DNA from: Methylobacterium sp. E-065 | GTDB taxonomy: Bacteria > Pseudomonadota > Alphaproteobacteria > Rhizobiales > Beijerinckiaceae | NCBI RefSeq assembly: GCF_022829605.1 | Contig: NZ_JAKSYD010000268.1 | Coordinates: 1 to 32,645 of the forward strand | Direction of reading: 5' to 3' | DNA: 32,645 bases | Part shown: positions 7,613 through 15,375 of the stretch, one piece after another | Layout: each line of letters starts with the position of its first letter | Numbering within the stretch: the stretch's first letter is position 1 | Made by a program: the position numbers and the translations under genes | The notes under the pieces: model-generated | The model's input: only the letters and a program-made list of their open reading frames with translations | What the model was told of the DNA's origin: nothing | The model's database searches: none

Positions 7613-8455
7613 TCAGGCCTTCCCCTTCCAGGGCACCAGCACGCGCTCGAGCCGGCGGAGGCCCACCTCGAACAGGGTGGCGAACAGGCCGATCAGAAGG
7701 ATCCCCATCACCACCACGTCGGTGCGCAGGAAGTTGGAGGCGTTGAGGACGAGCTGGCCGAGGCCGGCCTGGGCCGCCACCATCTCGGCGGCGACCAGGG
7801 TGGTCCAGCCCACCCCCATGCCGATCCGCAGGCCGATCAGAATCTCGGGTAGCGCGGCCGGGAGCACCACGTAGCGCAGCACCTGCGCACGGCTCGCCCC
7901 GAGGGCGCGCGCCGCGTTGATCTGGTCGGCGGAGGCCGAGAGAACGCCCGAGCGGGTCGCCAGCGCTACCGGGGCGAAGCAGGCGAGGACGATCAGCAGC
8001 ACCTTCGACACTTCGCCGATGCCGAACCAGATGATCATCAGCGGCAGGTAGGCGAGCGGCGGCAGCGGCCGGTAGAACTCGATCAGCGGGTCGAGGATGC
8101 CGCGGGCGATCCGGCTCGTCCCCATGGCCAGCCCGGCCGGGACACCGAGCAGCGTGGCGAGACCGAAGGCGCCGAGGACGCGCATTAGGCTGTCGCGGAC
8201 GTGGATGCCCAGGGGCGCGCCGTCCAAGTCGCCGTTCCAGGCCTGCCCGAGAGCCGACAGGACCGCCTCCGGCGGCGGCAGGAACAGCGGCTTGATCCAG
8301 CCGATATGGGTTGCGACCGCCCAGAGACCGAGACAGGCCAGCACCGTGGCGGTGCTGACGATCGGCACCAGCGCGCCGCTGCGGCGGGCAGGGCGCCCGG
8401 GACGGGTCCGCCGCGCGCCGGCAACGGCCGTCGCCTCAAGGGGCAGGCCGCTCAT
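7613..8455 (-). CDS. tauC: Taurine-type ABC transporter permease
   Basis: The 280-residue protein is the inner-membrane subunit of a taurine/sulfonate/nitrate-type importer. A poorly conserved basic N-terminus precedes about six membrane segments. The cytoplasmic loop that docks the ATPase reads ARALGASRAQVLRYVVLP followed by EILIGLRIGMGVGWTTLVAAE, the EAA region of this family. The start ATG at 8455 overlaps the stop of tauB by four bases (ATGA), indicating translational coupling. Permease subunits of SsuC and TauC are hard to separate by sequence; the taurine assignment follows the binding protein of the same operon. Confidence 0.87.
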   Translation of the reverse strand: MSGLPLEATAVAGARRTRPGRPARRSGALVPIVSTATVLACLGLWAVATHIGWIKPLFLPPPEAVLSALGQAWNGDLDGAPLGIHVRDSLMRVLGAFGLATLLGVPAGLAMGTSRIARGILDPLIEFYRPLPPLAYLPLMIIWFGIGEVSKVLLIVLACFAPVALATRSGVLSASADQINAARALGASRAQVLRYVVLPAALPEILIGLRIGMGVGWTTLVAAEMVAAQAGLGQLVLNASNFLRTDVVVMGILLIGLFATLFEVGLRRLERVLVPWKGKA

Positions 8456-9243
8456 CGCGAGCCCCCGAGCGCGGGATCGGTCCGGTGATGGATGCGCCCG
8501 AGCACGCGCTCCCGCACGGCGATGAAGTCGGGGTCCGACTTGACCGCCCGGGCCGGCCGCCCGGCCACGACCGCGCGCGAGAACGGCAGGTCGATCGCCT
8601 CGACGATGCGGCCCGGCCGCGGGCTCATGATCAGGAGTTTCGTGGCCAAGAACACCGCCTCCTCGACGTCGTGGGTGATGAAGAAGGCCATCTTGCCGGT
8701 CCGGTGCCAGACTTGGAGGATCAGCTCCTGGACCTGCTCGCGGGTGAACGCGTCCAGGGCGCCCAGCGGCTCGTCCATCAGCAGGGCGCGCGGGTCGCCG
8801 GCCAGAGCCCGGGCGATGCCGACCCTCTGCTGCATGCCGCCGGAGAGTTCGTAGACCTTCCGGTCGGCGAATTCGGCGAGGCCCACGAGGTCCAGCATCT
8901 CCAGGGCGATCCGGCGCCGCTCGGCGCGCGGGACGCCGCGCAGCTTGGGGCCGAACGCCACGTTCTCGGCCACGCTCAGCCAGGGCATCAGGGCGTGGCG
9001 TTGGAACACCACCCCCCGGTCGGCCCCCGGCCCCCGGACCGGCACCCCGTCGAGGAGGATGCTGCCCTCGGTCGGTTCGAGGAAGCCCGCGATCGCCGAG
9101 AGCAGGGTGGTCTTGCCGCAGCCGGAGGCGCCGAGCGCGACCACGAACTCCCCGGGCCGGATCGTCAGGTTCACCTGCGAGAGGGCGACGATGCCGGCCT
9201 CGCCCTCCCCGTAATGGACGCTGACGTTGCGGATCTCGATCAT
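8452..9243 (-). CDS. tauB: Taurine-type ABC transporter ATP-binding protein
   Basis: The 263-residue ATPase carries Walker A GASGCGKTT (38-46), the Q-loop Gln81, the signature LSGGMQQR (133-140), Walker B ALLMDEP (153-159) and the H-loop His191. The length and the phrase MDEPLGALDAFTREQ are typical of the TauB/SsuB/NrtD group that energises import of alkylsulfonates and related anions. It is coupled to tauC by a four-base overlap and lies 22 bases downstream of tauA, in the order A-B-C. All catalytic residues are intact. Confidence 0.9.
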   Translation of the reverse strand: MIEIRNVSVHYGEGEAGIVALSQVNLTIRPGEFVVALGASGCGKTTLLSAIAGFLEPTEGSILLDGVPVRGPGADRGVVFQRHALMPWLSVAENVAFGPKLRGVPRAERRRIALEMLDLVGLAEFADRKVYELSGGMQQRVGIARALAGDPRALLMDEPLGALDAFTREQVQELILQVWHRTGKMAFFITHDVEEAVFLATKLLIMSPRPGRIVEAIDLPFSRAVVAGRPARAVKSDPDFIAVRERVLGRIHHRTDPALGGSR

Positions 9244-9265
9244 GCCGCCCTCTCGAAGACGCCGA

Positions 9266-10306
9266 CTACTTCCGGGCCGCCGCCACGTAGTCCCCGGTGA
9301 CGAACCGGCCGTAATCCGGCGCCAGAGCCTGCACGCGACCCTGCGCCTTCAGGAACCCGGCGGTCTCGGTCAGCGCCTTGGTGGCCCCGCCGCCGAGCCA
9401 GGCCGGGGAGGCCTGCGCGTCCAGGGCCGGGAAGCGGTAGCTCGCGAGACTCGCCGGCACCTCCGCGGGATCCGCACCGGTGATCTTGGCCACCGCACTC
9501 ACCTCGGGCGAGCCGGCGGCCCAGGGCTTGGCCGCGTAGGCGGCGTCCTCGGCGGCGATCAGCTTCACCAGGGTGACCAGGAAGTCCCGGTTCTGGGCCG
9601 CCCAGGCCCGATCGACCACCAGGCCGTCGAAGGTCGCCTTGCCCCTGCGGGCGATGTCGCCCGCCGAGAGCACCACCGTGCCGGACTTCTTCACCCGGGC
9701 CAGCACCGGATCCCAGATGAAGGTCGCGTCGATGTCGCCGCGCTCCCAGGCGGCGGCGATCTCGGGCGGGCGCATGTTGAGGATCGTCACGTCCTTCTGG
9801 CCCAGCCCGGCCTCCGCCAGGGCGGCGATCAGCTGATAGTGCGAGGTGGAGACGAACGGCACCGCGACGGTCTTACCGCGCAGGTCGGCCACGCTCCTGA
9901 TGCCGCTGCCGTTGCGCGCCACGAGCTGCTCGGCGTCGGCGATCTCGTCGAGGATCCAGAACAGTTCGATGTCGAGCCCCTGCGAGGCCGCCGCCGCGAT
10001 CGGGCTGGAGCCCGCCTCGCCGATCTGGACGTTGCCCGACGCCATGGCGCGGATGACGTCGCCGCCGCCGCCGAACTTGCGCCAGGTCACCGTGTAGCCG
10101 GTGGCCTTCTCGATCGCCCCCGAGGCCATCAGGGCGCGGAACGGGACCACCATGTCCTGGTGGGCGAAGGTGACCGATTTCTCGGCGGCCCGGGTGGAGT
10201 CGGGCGCGAGGATGCCCAGGATCACTGGCGTCAGCGCCGCCAGGGCGGCCAGGGTCGCTCGCCCCACGGAGCGGCGCGGGTTCGGTCGCGGTCTTACGCT
10301 GTCCAT
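9266..10306 (-). CDS. tauA: Taurine-type periplasmic substrate-binding protein
   Basis: The 346-residue product has a basic N-terminus, a hydrophobic stretch (about 17-36) and a likely signal cleavage after STRA near residue 40. The mature part shares long stretches with E. coli TauA: TVTWRKFGGGGDVIRAMASG, NVQIGEAGSSPIAAAASQ, VAVPFVSTSHYQLIAAL and PPEIAAAWERGDIDATFIW all have close counterparts in that protein. This is the strongest evidence that the transporter handles taurine or a near analogue. The start is ATG at 10306, preceded by GAGGGGGAG; the frame extends upstream to 10450 but without signal-peptide logic. It heads the minus-strand operon tauA-tauB-tauC-safD-safE. Confidence 0.88.
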   Translation of the reverse strand: MDSVRPRPNPRRSVGRATLAALAALTPVILGILAPDSTRAAEKSVTFAHQDMVVPFRALMASGAIEKATGYTVTWRKFGGGGDVIRAMASGNVQIGEAGSSPIAAAASQGLDIELFWILDEIADAEQLVARNGSGIRSVADLRGKTVAVPFVSTSHYQLIAALAEAGLGQKDVTILNMRPPEIAAAWERGDIDATFIWDPVLARVKKSGTVVLSAGDIARRGKATFDGLVVDRAWAAQNRDFLVTLVKLIAAEDAAYAAKPWAAGSPEVSAVAKITGADPAEVPASLASYRFPALDAQASPAWLGGGATKALTETAGFLKAQGRVQALAPDYGRFVTGDYVAAARK

Positions 10307-10557
10307 GTCCACACTCCCCCTCGGGCAACCCGAATCGATGCGACTCGGCGTGCCGGCGACAAGGTCCGATAAGGCAAGCCCCGTGCAAAGGGGCCAGACG
10401 CCATCCAAATCCCCTCCGACTGGCCCCACCGCGCCCGACACGCCCGCCAACTGGATGCGTCTTTGGTAGCGCTCTGGATCTCGCCGGCCGGCCCGCGGCG
10501 GCGCTAGCTCGCCGCGAACGATTGCTGCCTGCGGGCGCGCGAGGGGAGTGCAGGTCC
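10307..10557. promoter_or_regulatory. Divergent tauA / tauX promoter region with direct repeats
   Basis: This 251-base gap separates the divergent tau transcripts. Two direct repeats CTGGAT lie at 10451-10456 and 10474-10479, 23 bases apart start to start (about two helical turns). MocR regulators bind spaced direct repeats, and as I recall the Rhodobacter capsulatus TauR site contains CTGGAC-type repeats, so these are candidate operators. GGGGCCAG (10390-10397) and CTGGCCCC (10420-10427) form an inverted repeat, and TGGATGCGTCT (10452-10462) is nearly the inverse of AGACGCCATCCA (10396-10407). No confident -35/-10 hexamers are assigned. Confidence 0.5.
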
Positions 10558-10956
10558 ATGAATGAAGCGACGACCGAAGCGGAGCGCCACGCTGTGCTGG
10601 AGCGCCTGTTCGCGGCCTTCAACCGCCACGACGCCGACGGCGTCATGGCCTGCTTCACACCGGGGGTCGTGTTCGACACCGCGGCCGGTCCCGAGTCGCA
10701 CGGGCGCCGCCTGACCGGACAGGACGCCGTGCGGGCGGCCTTCCTGGCGGTCTGGACCGACATGCCGGACGTGGCCTGGACGGTGTCGCGCCACACGCTG
10801 GCGGGGGAGCGGGCCACGTCGGAATGGCTGTTCACCGGCACCCGGGCCGATGGCGGCCGGGTCGCCGTAGAGGGGGTCGACCTATTCGTGTTCGAGGGCC
10901 GGCTGATCGCCCGCAAGAGCGCCTTCCGCAAGGACCGCCCGGTCCAGGCGGCCTGA
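10558..10956 (+). CDS. tauX: NTF2/SnoaL-like small protein, probable taurine dehydrogenase small subunit (TauX-like)
   Basis: The 132-residue protein has the SnoaL/NTF2-like layout: an N-terminal helix (RHAVLERLFAAFNRHDADGVMACF), then strands around GVVFDTAAG, the mid-domain GRRLTGQDAVRAAF, and a C-terminal sheet with GGRVAVEGVDLFVFEGRLIARKSAF. Members are isomerases, hydrolases or non-catalytic partner subunits. It starts at ATG 10558 behind GAGGGGAG and lies 12 bases before the FAD oxidoreductase, so the two are cotranscribed and probably form a complex. The tauXY order next to tauABC in Paracoccus-type taurine clusters suggests that this is the small subunit of taurine dehydrogenase. That is inference from context; similarity to TauX itself could not be tested. 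Confidence 0.68.
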   Translation: MNEATTEAERHAVLERLFAAFNRHDADGVMACFTPGVVFDTAAGPESHGRRLTGQDAVRAAFLAVWTDMPDVAWTVSRHTLAGERATSEWLFTGTRADGGRVAVEGVDLFVFEGRLIARKSAFRKDRPVQAA

Positions 10957-10968
10957 GGGAGGCGGTTC

Positions 10969-12357
10969 GTGAGCCTGACCCCCGATCCCGTCCCGCGCCC
11001 GACCGGCGCGCCCTACGATCCGACCTACGACCCGCTGACCAGCGCCACCCCGGGGACGGACCGCGCCTACGCGCCGACCTACTGGGTGGCCACCGCCGGG
11101 CCGCCACCAGCGGATGACGGCCCGATCACGGGGGACGTCGATGCGGACGTGGTGATCGTCGGTTCGGGCTTCACCGGCCTGTCCTGCGCCCTCAGCCTCG
11201 CCCGCGACCACGGCATCAAGGCCACCGTGCTGGAGGCCAACCGGGTCGCCTGGGGCTGCAGCACCCGCAACGGCGGCCAGGGCCAGAACGCCTCGGGGCG
11301 GCTCAGCCGCTCGCAATGGATCGCCCGCTACGGCCGCGAGACTGCGCTCCGGATCCACGCCGAAATCCTGGAGGGCTTCGAGTATTTCACCGGTCTCGTG
11401 CGCGAGTTCGACCCCGACCCTCAGCCCGGCGGCCACATCTACGTCGCCCATCGGGCCCGTACCTTCGCCAAGCTCTCGGCCGAGTCCGCGGTTGCCAATG
11501 AGGTCTTCGGCTACGGCACGCGGATGCTCGGCGCGGACGAGCTGCGGCGGGACTGGATGGACGAGGCCGGGGCGGTCGGCGCGCTCCACGAACCGCTGGG
11601 GATCGGCATCCATCCGGCCAAGTTCGCCTTCGGCTATCTCCGCGCCGCGCGGGCGGCCGGAGCCAAGGTCCATCCCGCCAGTCCGGTGCTCGGGATCGAC
11701 CGCGACGGCGGCGGCTTCCGGGTGCGGACGCCCCACGGGACCGTGCGGGCCCGCGCGGTGGCGATCGCCACGGGCGGCTATACCAGCCAGGGGCTGCATC
11801 CGCGCCTGCGCAGCCGGATCATGCCGATCCTGTCAAATTCCCTGGTCACGCGGCCCCTGACCGCCGACGAGATCGCCGCGACGCTGCGCACGACGACCTT
11901 CGTCACCGACACGCGCACCCTGCGGTTCTACTATCGCCGGCTGCCCGACGGCCGGGTGCAGATCGGCAGCCGCAGCGCGATCACGGGGGCGGACGCGACC
12001 CACCCGCGCCACCTGCGCCTGCTGGTCGACGGCCTGCACCAGAAGTTCCCGGCCCTCGAAGGCATCGCGATCGACTATTCGTGGTGGGGCTGGGTCGATG
12101 TCAGCCACGACATGATGCCCCGCATCGTCCAACCCGAACCGGGCGAGCCCCTGTTCTACGCCCTGGGCTACGGCGGCAACGGCGTCGCGTTCTCGGCCCA
12201 GGCTGGCCGCCGGCTCGCCGGGCTCGTGGCCGGGCGCAGGCCCGCGAGCCTGCCGATCTTCGAAGGGGCGCTCCCGGGCCACCCCTTCGCCCCGTTCCGG
12301 CGCATCGGGCAGCGGATGCTGTATCGCTGGTACCACCACCGCGACGAGGCGGCCTGA
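10969..12357 (+). CDS. tauY: FAD-dependent amine oxidoreductase, probable taurine dehydrogenase large subunit (TauY-like)
   Basis: This 462-residue flavoprotein belongs to the DAO family (PuuB/OrdL-like). The Rossmann dinucleotide fold reads DVVIVGSGFTGLSCAL, with GSGFTG at 65-70 and the ribose-binding Glu89; SVTRNGGQ-like STRNGGQGQNASGR follows at 98-111. Near the C-terminus LFYALGYGGNGVAFSAQAGR is the conserved FAD-contacting motif. There is no signal peptide, so it acts in the cytoplasm. Taurine dehydrogenase would oxidatively deaminate taurine to sulfoacetaldehyde and ammonium, passing electrons to the respiratory chain. The start is GTG at 10969 after GAGGGAGG. The substrate is inferred from tauABC, the regulator and the dehydrogenase; gamma-glutamylputrescine or another amine is the main alternative. 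Confidence 0.78.
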   Translation: MSLTPDPVPRPTGAPYDPTYDPLTSATPGTDRAYAPTYWVATAGPPPADDGPITGDVDADVVIVGSGFTGLSCALSLARDHGIKATVLEANRVAWGCSTRNGGQGQNASGRLSRSQWIARYGRETALRIHAEILEGFEYFTGLVREFDPDPQPGGHIYVAHRARTFAKLSAESAVANEVFGYGTRMLGADELRRDWMDEAGAVGALHEPLGIGIHPAKFAFGYLRAARAAGAKVHPASPVLGIDRDGGGFRVRTPHGTVRARAVAIATGGYTSQGLHPRLRSRIMPILSNSLVTRPLTADEIAATLRTTTFVTDTRTLRFYYRRLPDGRVQIGSRSAITGADATHPRHLRLLVDGLHQKFPALEGIAIDYSWWGWVDVSHDMMPRIVQPEPGEPLFYALGYGGNGVAFSAQAGRRLAGLVAGRRPASLPIFEGALPGHPFAPFRRIGQRMLYRWYHHRDEAA

Positions 12358-12383
12358 GCCGGCCGCAGCCAACGGACCCGACG

Positions 12384-12412
12384 GGCCGCCCCGAACGTTC
12401 GGGTCGGCCTTT
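12384..12412. terminator. Intrinsic-type terminator between convergent transcripts
   Basis: GGCCGCCCCGAA (12384-12395) pairs with TTCGGGTCGGCC (12398-12409) around CG with one mismatch, followed by TTT. It sits between the tauY stop (12357) and the end of the convergent ABC operon (12434), where it would serve the plus-strand transcript best and perhaps both. Confidence 0.6.
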
Positions 12413-12433
12413 CATATCGGGAACCGTGCGAAG

Positions 12434-13456
12434 TCAGGCGGCCTGAGCCCGGTCGAAGTCCGGCGCCTCGATCTCGCCGACCCGGTGACAGGCGACGTAA
12501 TGGCCCGGGCCGGTCGCCAGCAGGGCGGGATCCTCGGCGCGGCAGCGCTCGACCGCGAACGGGCAGCGCCCGGCGAACCGGCAGCCGGCGGGCGGATCGA
12601 TTGGGCTCGGCGGCTCGCCGCGCACGAGGTAGCGCGCCTTCAGGGCGTCCCGCGCGGGACCGGCCGGCACCGCCGCCGAGATCAGCGACCAGCTGTAGGG
12701 ATGGCGCGGGGCGGAGAAGAACGTCCGCGTCGGCGCCTGCTCGACGATGCGGCCGAGATACATCACCGCGACCTCGTCGCAGAGGTGCTGCACGACGCCG
12801 AGATCGTGCGAGATGAAGATGTAGGCGAGGCCGCGCTCGGCCTGGAGCTTGGCCAGGAGATTGAGGATCTGCGCCTGGATCGCGACGTCGAGGGCCGACA
12901 CCGCCTCGTCGCAGACGATGATGTCGGGCTCGGTCGCCAACGCCCTGGCGATGCACAGGCGCTGGCGCTGCCCGCCCGAGAACTGGTGCGGGAACAGGCC
13001 GCGGGCCTCGGACGGCAGGCCCACCGCGGCGAACAGCCCGTCGAGCCGTGCCGCCGCCTGCCTGCGCGAAAGCCCTTCCAGCAGCCGCAGCGGCTCGGCC
13101 ACGAGATCCCCGGCGCAGCGGCGGGGATCGAGGGAGGCGAACGGATCTTGGAACACCATCTGGATGTGGCGCCGCGCCTGCCGGAGCCGGGCGCCCCGGA
13201 GGCCGAGGATGTCGGCGCCGCGCAGGACCACCTGACCCGCGGTCGCCGGGACGAGGCGCATGATCCCCTGCGCCGTGGTCGACTTGCCCGAGCCGGATTC
13301 CCCGACGATGCCGAAGCTCGCGCCGCGGCGCACGACGAAGCTCACGCCATCGACCGCGTGGACCCGCCCGCCACCCGGGACTGGGAAGTGAACCTTCAGG
13401 TCGTTGACCTGCAGGAGGTCCGCCCCGGTCGGGGCCGATGCGGCGTTCGACATCAT
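12434..13456 (-). CDS. Peptide/nickel-family ABC transporter ATP-binding protein (DppF-like)
   Basis: The 340-residue ATPase has Walker A GESGSGKST (52-60), the QMVFQDPFASLDPR Q-loop typical of the OppF/DppF group, the signature FSGGQRQR, Walker B DIIVCDEAVSALD and the H-loop in FISHDLGVV. The C-terminal oligopeptide-transporter domain contains CRFAGRCPFAVERC with the spaced cysteines that bind an iron-sulfur cluster in many relatives. It begins ATGATG at 13456, overlapping the stop of the upstream ATPase gene, and is the last gene of the operon. Valine-Ser-Ala-Leu-Asp after Walker B (DEAVSALD instead of DEPTSALD) is a common variant in this subfamily. Confidence 0.9.
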   Translation of the reverse strand: MMSNAASAPTGADLLQVNDLKVHFPVPGGGRVHAVDGVSFVVRRGASFGIVGESGSGKSTTAQGIMRLVPATAGQVVLRGADILGLRGARLRQARRHIQMVFQDPFASLDPRRCAGDLVAEPLRLLEGLSRRQAAARLDGLFAAVGLPSEARGLFPHQFSGGQRQRLCIARALATEPDIIVCDEAVSALDVAIQAQILNLLAKLQAERGLAYIFISHDLGVVQHLCDEVAVMYLGRIVEQAPTRTFFSAPRHPYSWSLISAAVPAGPARDALKARYLVRGEPPSPIDPPAGCRFAGRCPFAVERCRAEDPALLATGPGHYVACHRVGEIEAPDFDRAQAA

Positions 13457-14448
13457 GCTGCGCGGGCCTCCGGGTGCCAGCAGGCCACCGCCCGGGCCGG
13501 GCCGGCCTCGGCGAGGGGCGGCTGGGGCTTGTCCAGGCAGGTGGCGTCGGCCCGGCCGCAGCGGTCCGCGAAGGCGCAGATCGCCGGTCGCCGGCCCAGC
13601 GGCGGGACGAGGCCCGGGATCTCGCGCAGCGTCCCCACCCCCGCATCGGCCGCCGCGCCGAGGCGCAGGTGCGGCGTGCAGCCCATCAGACCGATCGTGT
13701 AGGGGTGCTGGGGCGCGCGCATCACCGACCGGGTGTCGCCCTGCTCGATGCAGCGACCGGCGTAGAGTACCGCCACGGTGTCGGCGATGTCGGCCACCGC
13801 CCCGAGGTCGTGCGTGATCAGCACGATGGCGGTGCCCATCTCGTCCTGCAGGGCCTTCAGCAGGTCGAAGACCTGCGCTTGGACGGTCACGTCGAGGGCC
13901 GTGGTCGGCTCGTCGGCGATCAGGAGCTTGGGCCGGCAGGCCAGCGCCATGGCGATCATCACCCGCTGGCGCATGCCGCCGGAGAGTTCGTGCGGATAGG
14001 CGTGCAGGCGCCGTTCGGCCGCGGGGATCTGCACGGCCCTCAGCATCGCCAGCGCCCGCTCCAGGGCTGCGCGGCGCCCGAGCCGCTGGTGCAGGCGCAG
14101 CGCCTCGGCGATCTGGTCGCCGACCGTGTAGACCGGGTTCAGGGCCGTCATCGGCTCCTGGAAGATCATCGACAGGGCGCTGCCGCGCAGAGCCCGCAGC
14201 CGGGACGGCTGGGCGGCCGCGATATCCTCCCCGGCGAGCCGGATGCGGCCGTCGGTGCGGGCGAAACCCTCCGGCAGCAGGCCCATGATGGCCAGCGCCG
14301 TCATGCTCTTACCGCAGCCGGATTCGCCGACCAGCGCGACGGTGCGGCCGGCCTCGACGGAGAAGCTCAGGCGCTCCAGGACCGGCACGGGGCCGTCCGG
14401 CCGCGTCAAGGTCACGGTCAGGTCCTCGACGGCGAGAACGGGGTCCAT
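13453..14448 (-). CDS. Peptide/nickel-family ABC transporter ATP-binding protein (DppD-like)
   Basis: The 331-residue protein is the partner ATPase of the importer. Walker A is GESGCGKSM (41-49), the Q-loop region is LSMIFQEPMTALNPVYTVGDQ (in part), the signature is LSGGMRQRV and Walker B is LLIADEPTTALDVT; the H-loop lies in VLITHDLGAV. The C-terminal extension has CTPHLR and CAFADRCGRADATC, the cysteine-bearing tail of DppD/OppD proteins. It lies three bases beyond the stop of the upstream permease and overlaps the following ATPase by four bases. The two ATPases form a heterodimer in this family. Confidence 0.9.
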   Translation of the reverse strand: MDPVLAVEDLTVTLTRPDGPVPVLERLSFSVEAGRTVALVGESGCGKSMTALAIMGLLPEGFARTDGRIRLAGEDIAAAQPSRLRALRGSALSMIFQEPMTALNPVYTVGDQIAEALRLHQRLGRRAALERALAMLRAVQIPAAERRLHAYPHELSGGMRQRVMIAMALACRPKLLIADEPTTALDVTVQAQVFDLLKALQDEMGTAIVLITHDLGAVADIADTVAVLYAGRCIEQGDTRSVMRAPQHPYTIGLMGCTPHLRLGAAADAGVGTLREIPGLVPPLGRRPAICAFADRCGRADATCLDKPQPPLAEAGPARAVACWHPEARAA

Positions 14449-14451
14449 CGC

Positions 14452-15375
14452 TCAGCTCCGCTTGCGCAGGCGCGGATTGACCGCGTCGTTGACCGCGTCG
14501 CCCACCAGGCTGACCCCGAGGACCGCGAGGAAGATCGCCGCCCCGGGCAGCAGCACCGTCCACCACGCCTCGAGGGCGTAGGCGCGGTTCTGGCCGATCA
14601 TCAGCCCCCAGCTCATCACGTTGGGGTCGCCCAGCCCGAGGAAGCTCAGGGCCCCCTCGAACAGCACGGCGGTGCCGATCGCCAGCGTGGCGGAGACTAC
14701 GATCGGCGGCGCAGCGTTCGGCAGGATCACCCGGCCGATCAGGTAGAGCGGTCCGGCGCCGCCCGCCCGGGCCGCCTTGACGAAGTCGAGGCCACGCAGG
14801 CGCAGGAACTCGGCCCGGGTCAAACGGGCCGTGGGCGGCCAGGACACGATGCCGATCGCGATCGTGGTGATGGCGATCCTCTGGCCGAACAGGGTGACCA
14901 GAACCATCGCGAACAGCAGGGTCGGCAGCACCTGGAAGAACTCGGTGACCTTCATCAGCGCCGCGTCGACCCGGCCGCCGAAGAAGCCTGCGAGCGCCCC
15001 GAAGGTCACGCCGATCACCACGGTGATGAGGGCCGCCGAGAACCCGACCAGCAGGGTCGCGCGGCCCCCTTGGAGCAGGGCCGCGAGGATATCCTGGCCG
15101 AGGTAATCGGTGCCGAGCAGCGGGTCACCCCCCGGCGGCTGGAACGGGGCGCCGACGATCTCGAACGGGTCGACCCCGTAGAGGTGCGGGCCCGCCAACG
15201 CGGCGAACAGCAGGCCGATCAGGATGACGGAGCCCAGGAGCCCACTCGGGTTGCGCAGGAACAGGCGCAGGGCGGCGAGGCCGGGATCCGAGGCCGGGCG
15301 CGGCATCGGCGGCGCCGCTTCGGATCGCACCGGCTGGGGCCGCACCGCGGGCTCGGCCGCGACGAGGGCGCTCAT
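14452..15375 (-). CDS. Peptide/nickel-family ABC transporter permease (DppC-like)
   Basis: The 307-residue permease has a cytoplasmic N-terminus, a first membrane span (SVILIGLLFAALAGPHLYG), the family motif HPLGTD-like DPLLGTDYLGQDILAALLQGG, and five further spans. The EAA loop reads LRGLDFVKAARAGGAGPLYLIGR (in part) and the late motif SFLGLGDPNVMSWGLMI is diagnostic of DppC. ATG at 15375 overlaps the stop of the preceding permease (ATGA); the open frame upstream of this is a shadow of that gene. It pairs with the DppB-like permease to form the channel. Confidence 0.9.
   Translation of the reverse strand: MSALVAAEPAVRPQPVRSEAAPPMPRPASDPGLAALRLFLRNPSGLLGSVILIGLLFAALAGPHLYGVDPFEIVGAPFQPPGGDPLLGTDYLGQDILAALLQGGRATLLVGFSAALITVVIGVTFGALAGFFGGRVDAALMKVTEFFQVLPTLLFAMVLVTLFGQRIAITTIAIGIVSWPPTARLTRAEFLRLRGLDFVKAARAGGAGPLYLIGRVILPNAAPPIVVSATLAIGTAVLFEGALSFLGLGDPNVMSWGLMIGQNRAYALEAWWTVLLPGAAIFLAVLGVSLVGDAVNDAVNPRLRKRS

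Noticed and set aside
10969..12357. Dedicated putrescine-catabolism (PuuB) or D-amino-acid dehydrogenase assignment
   Set aside because: The family is shared, but no glutamylputrescine synthetase, hydrolase or amino-acid racemase is nearby, whereas TauABC, TauR-like and SafE-like genes are. It is kept only as an alternative.
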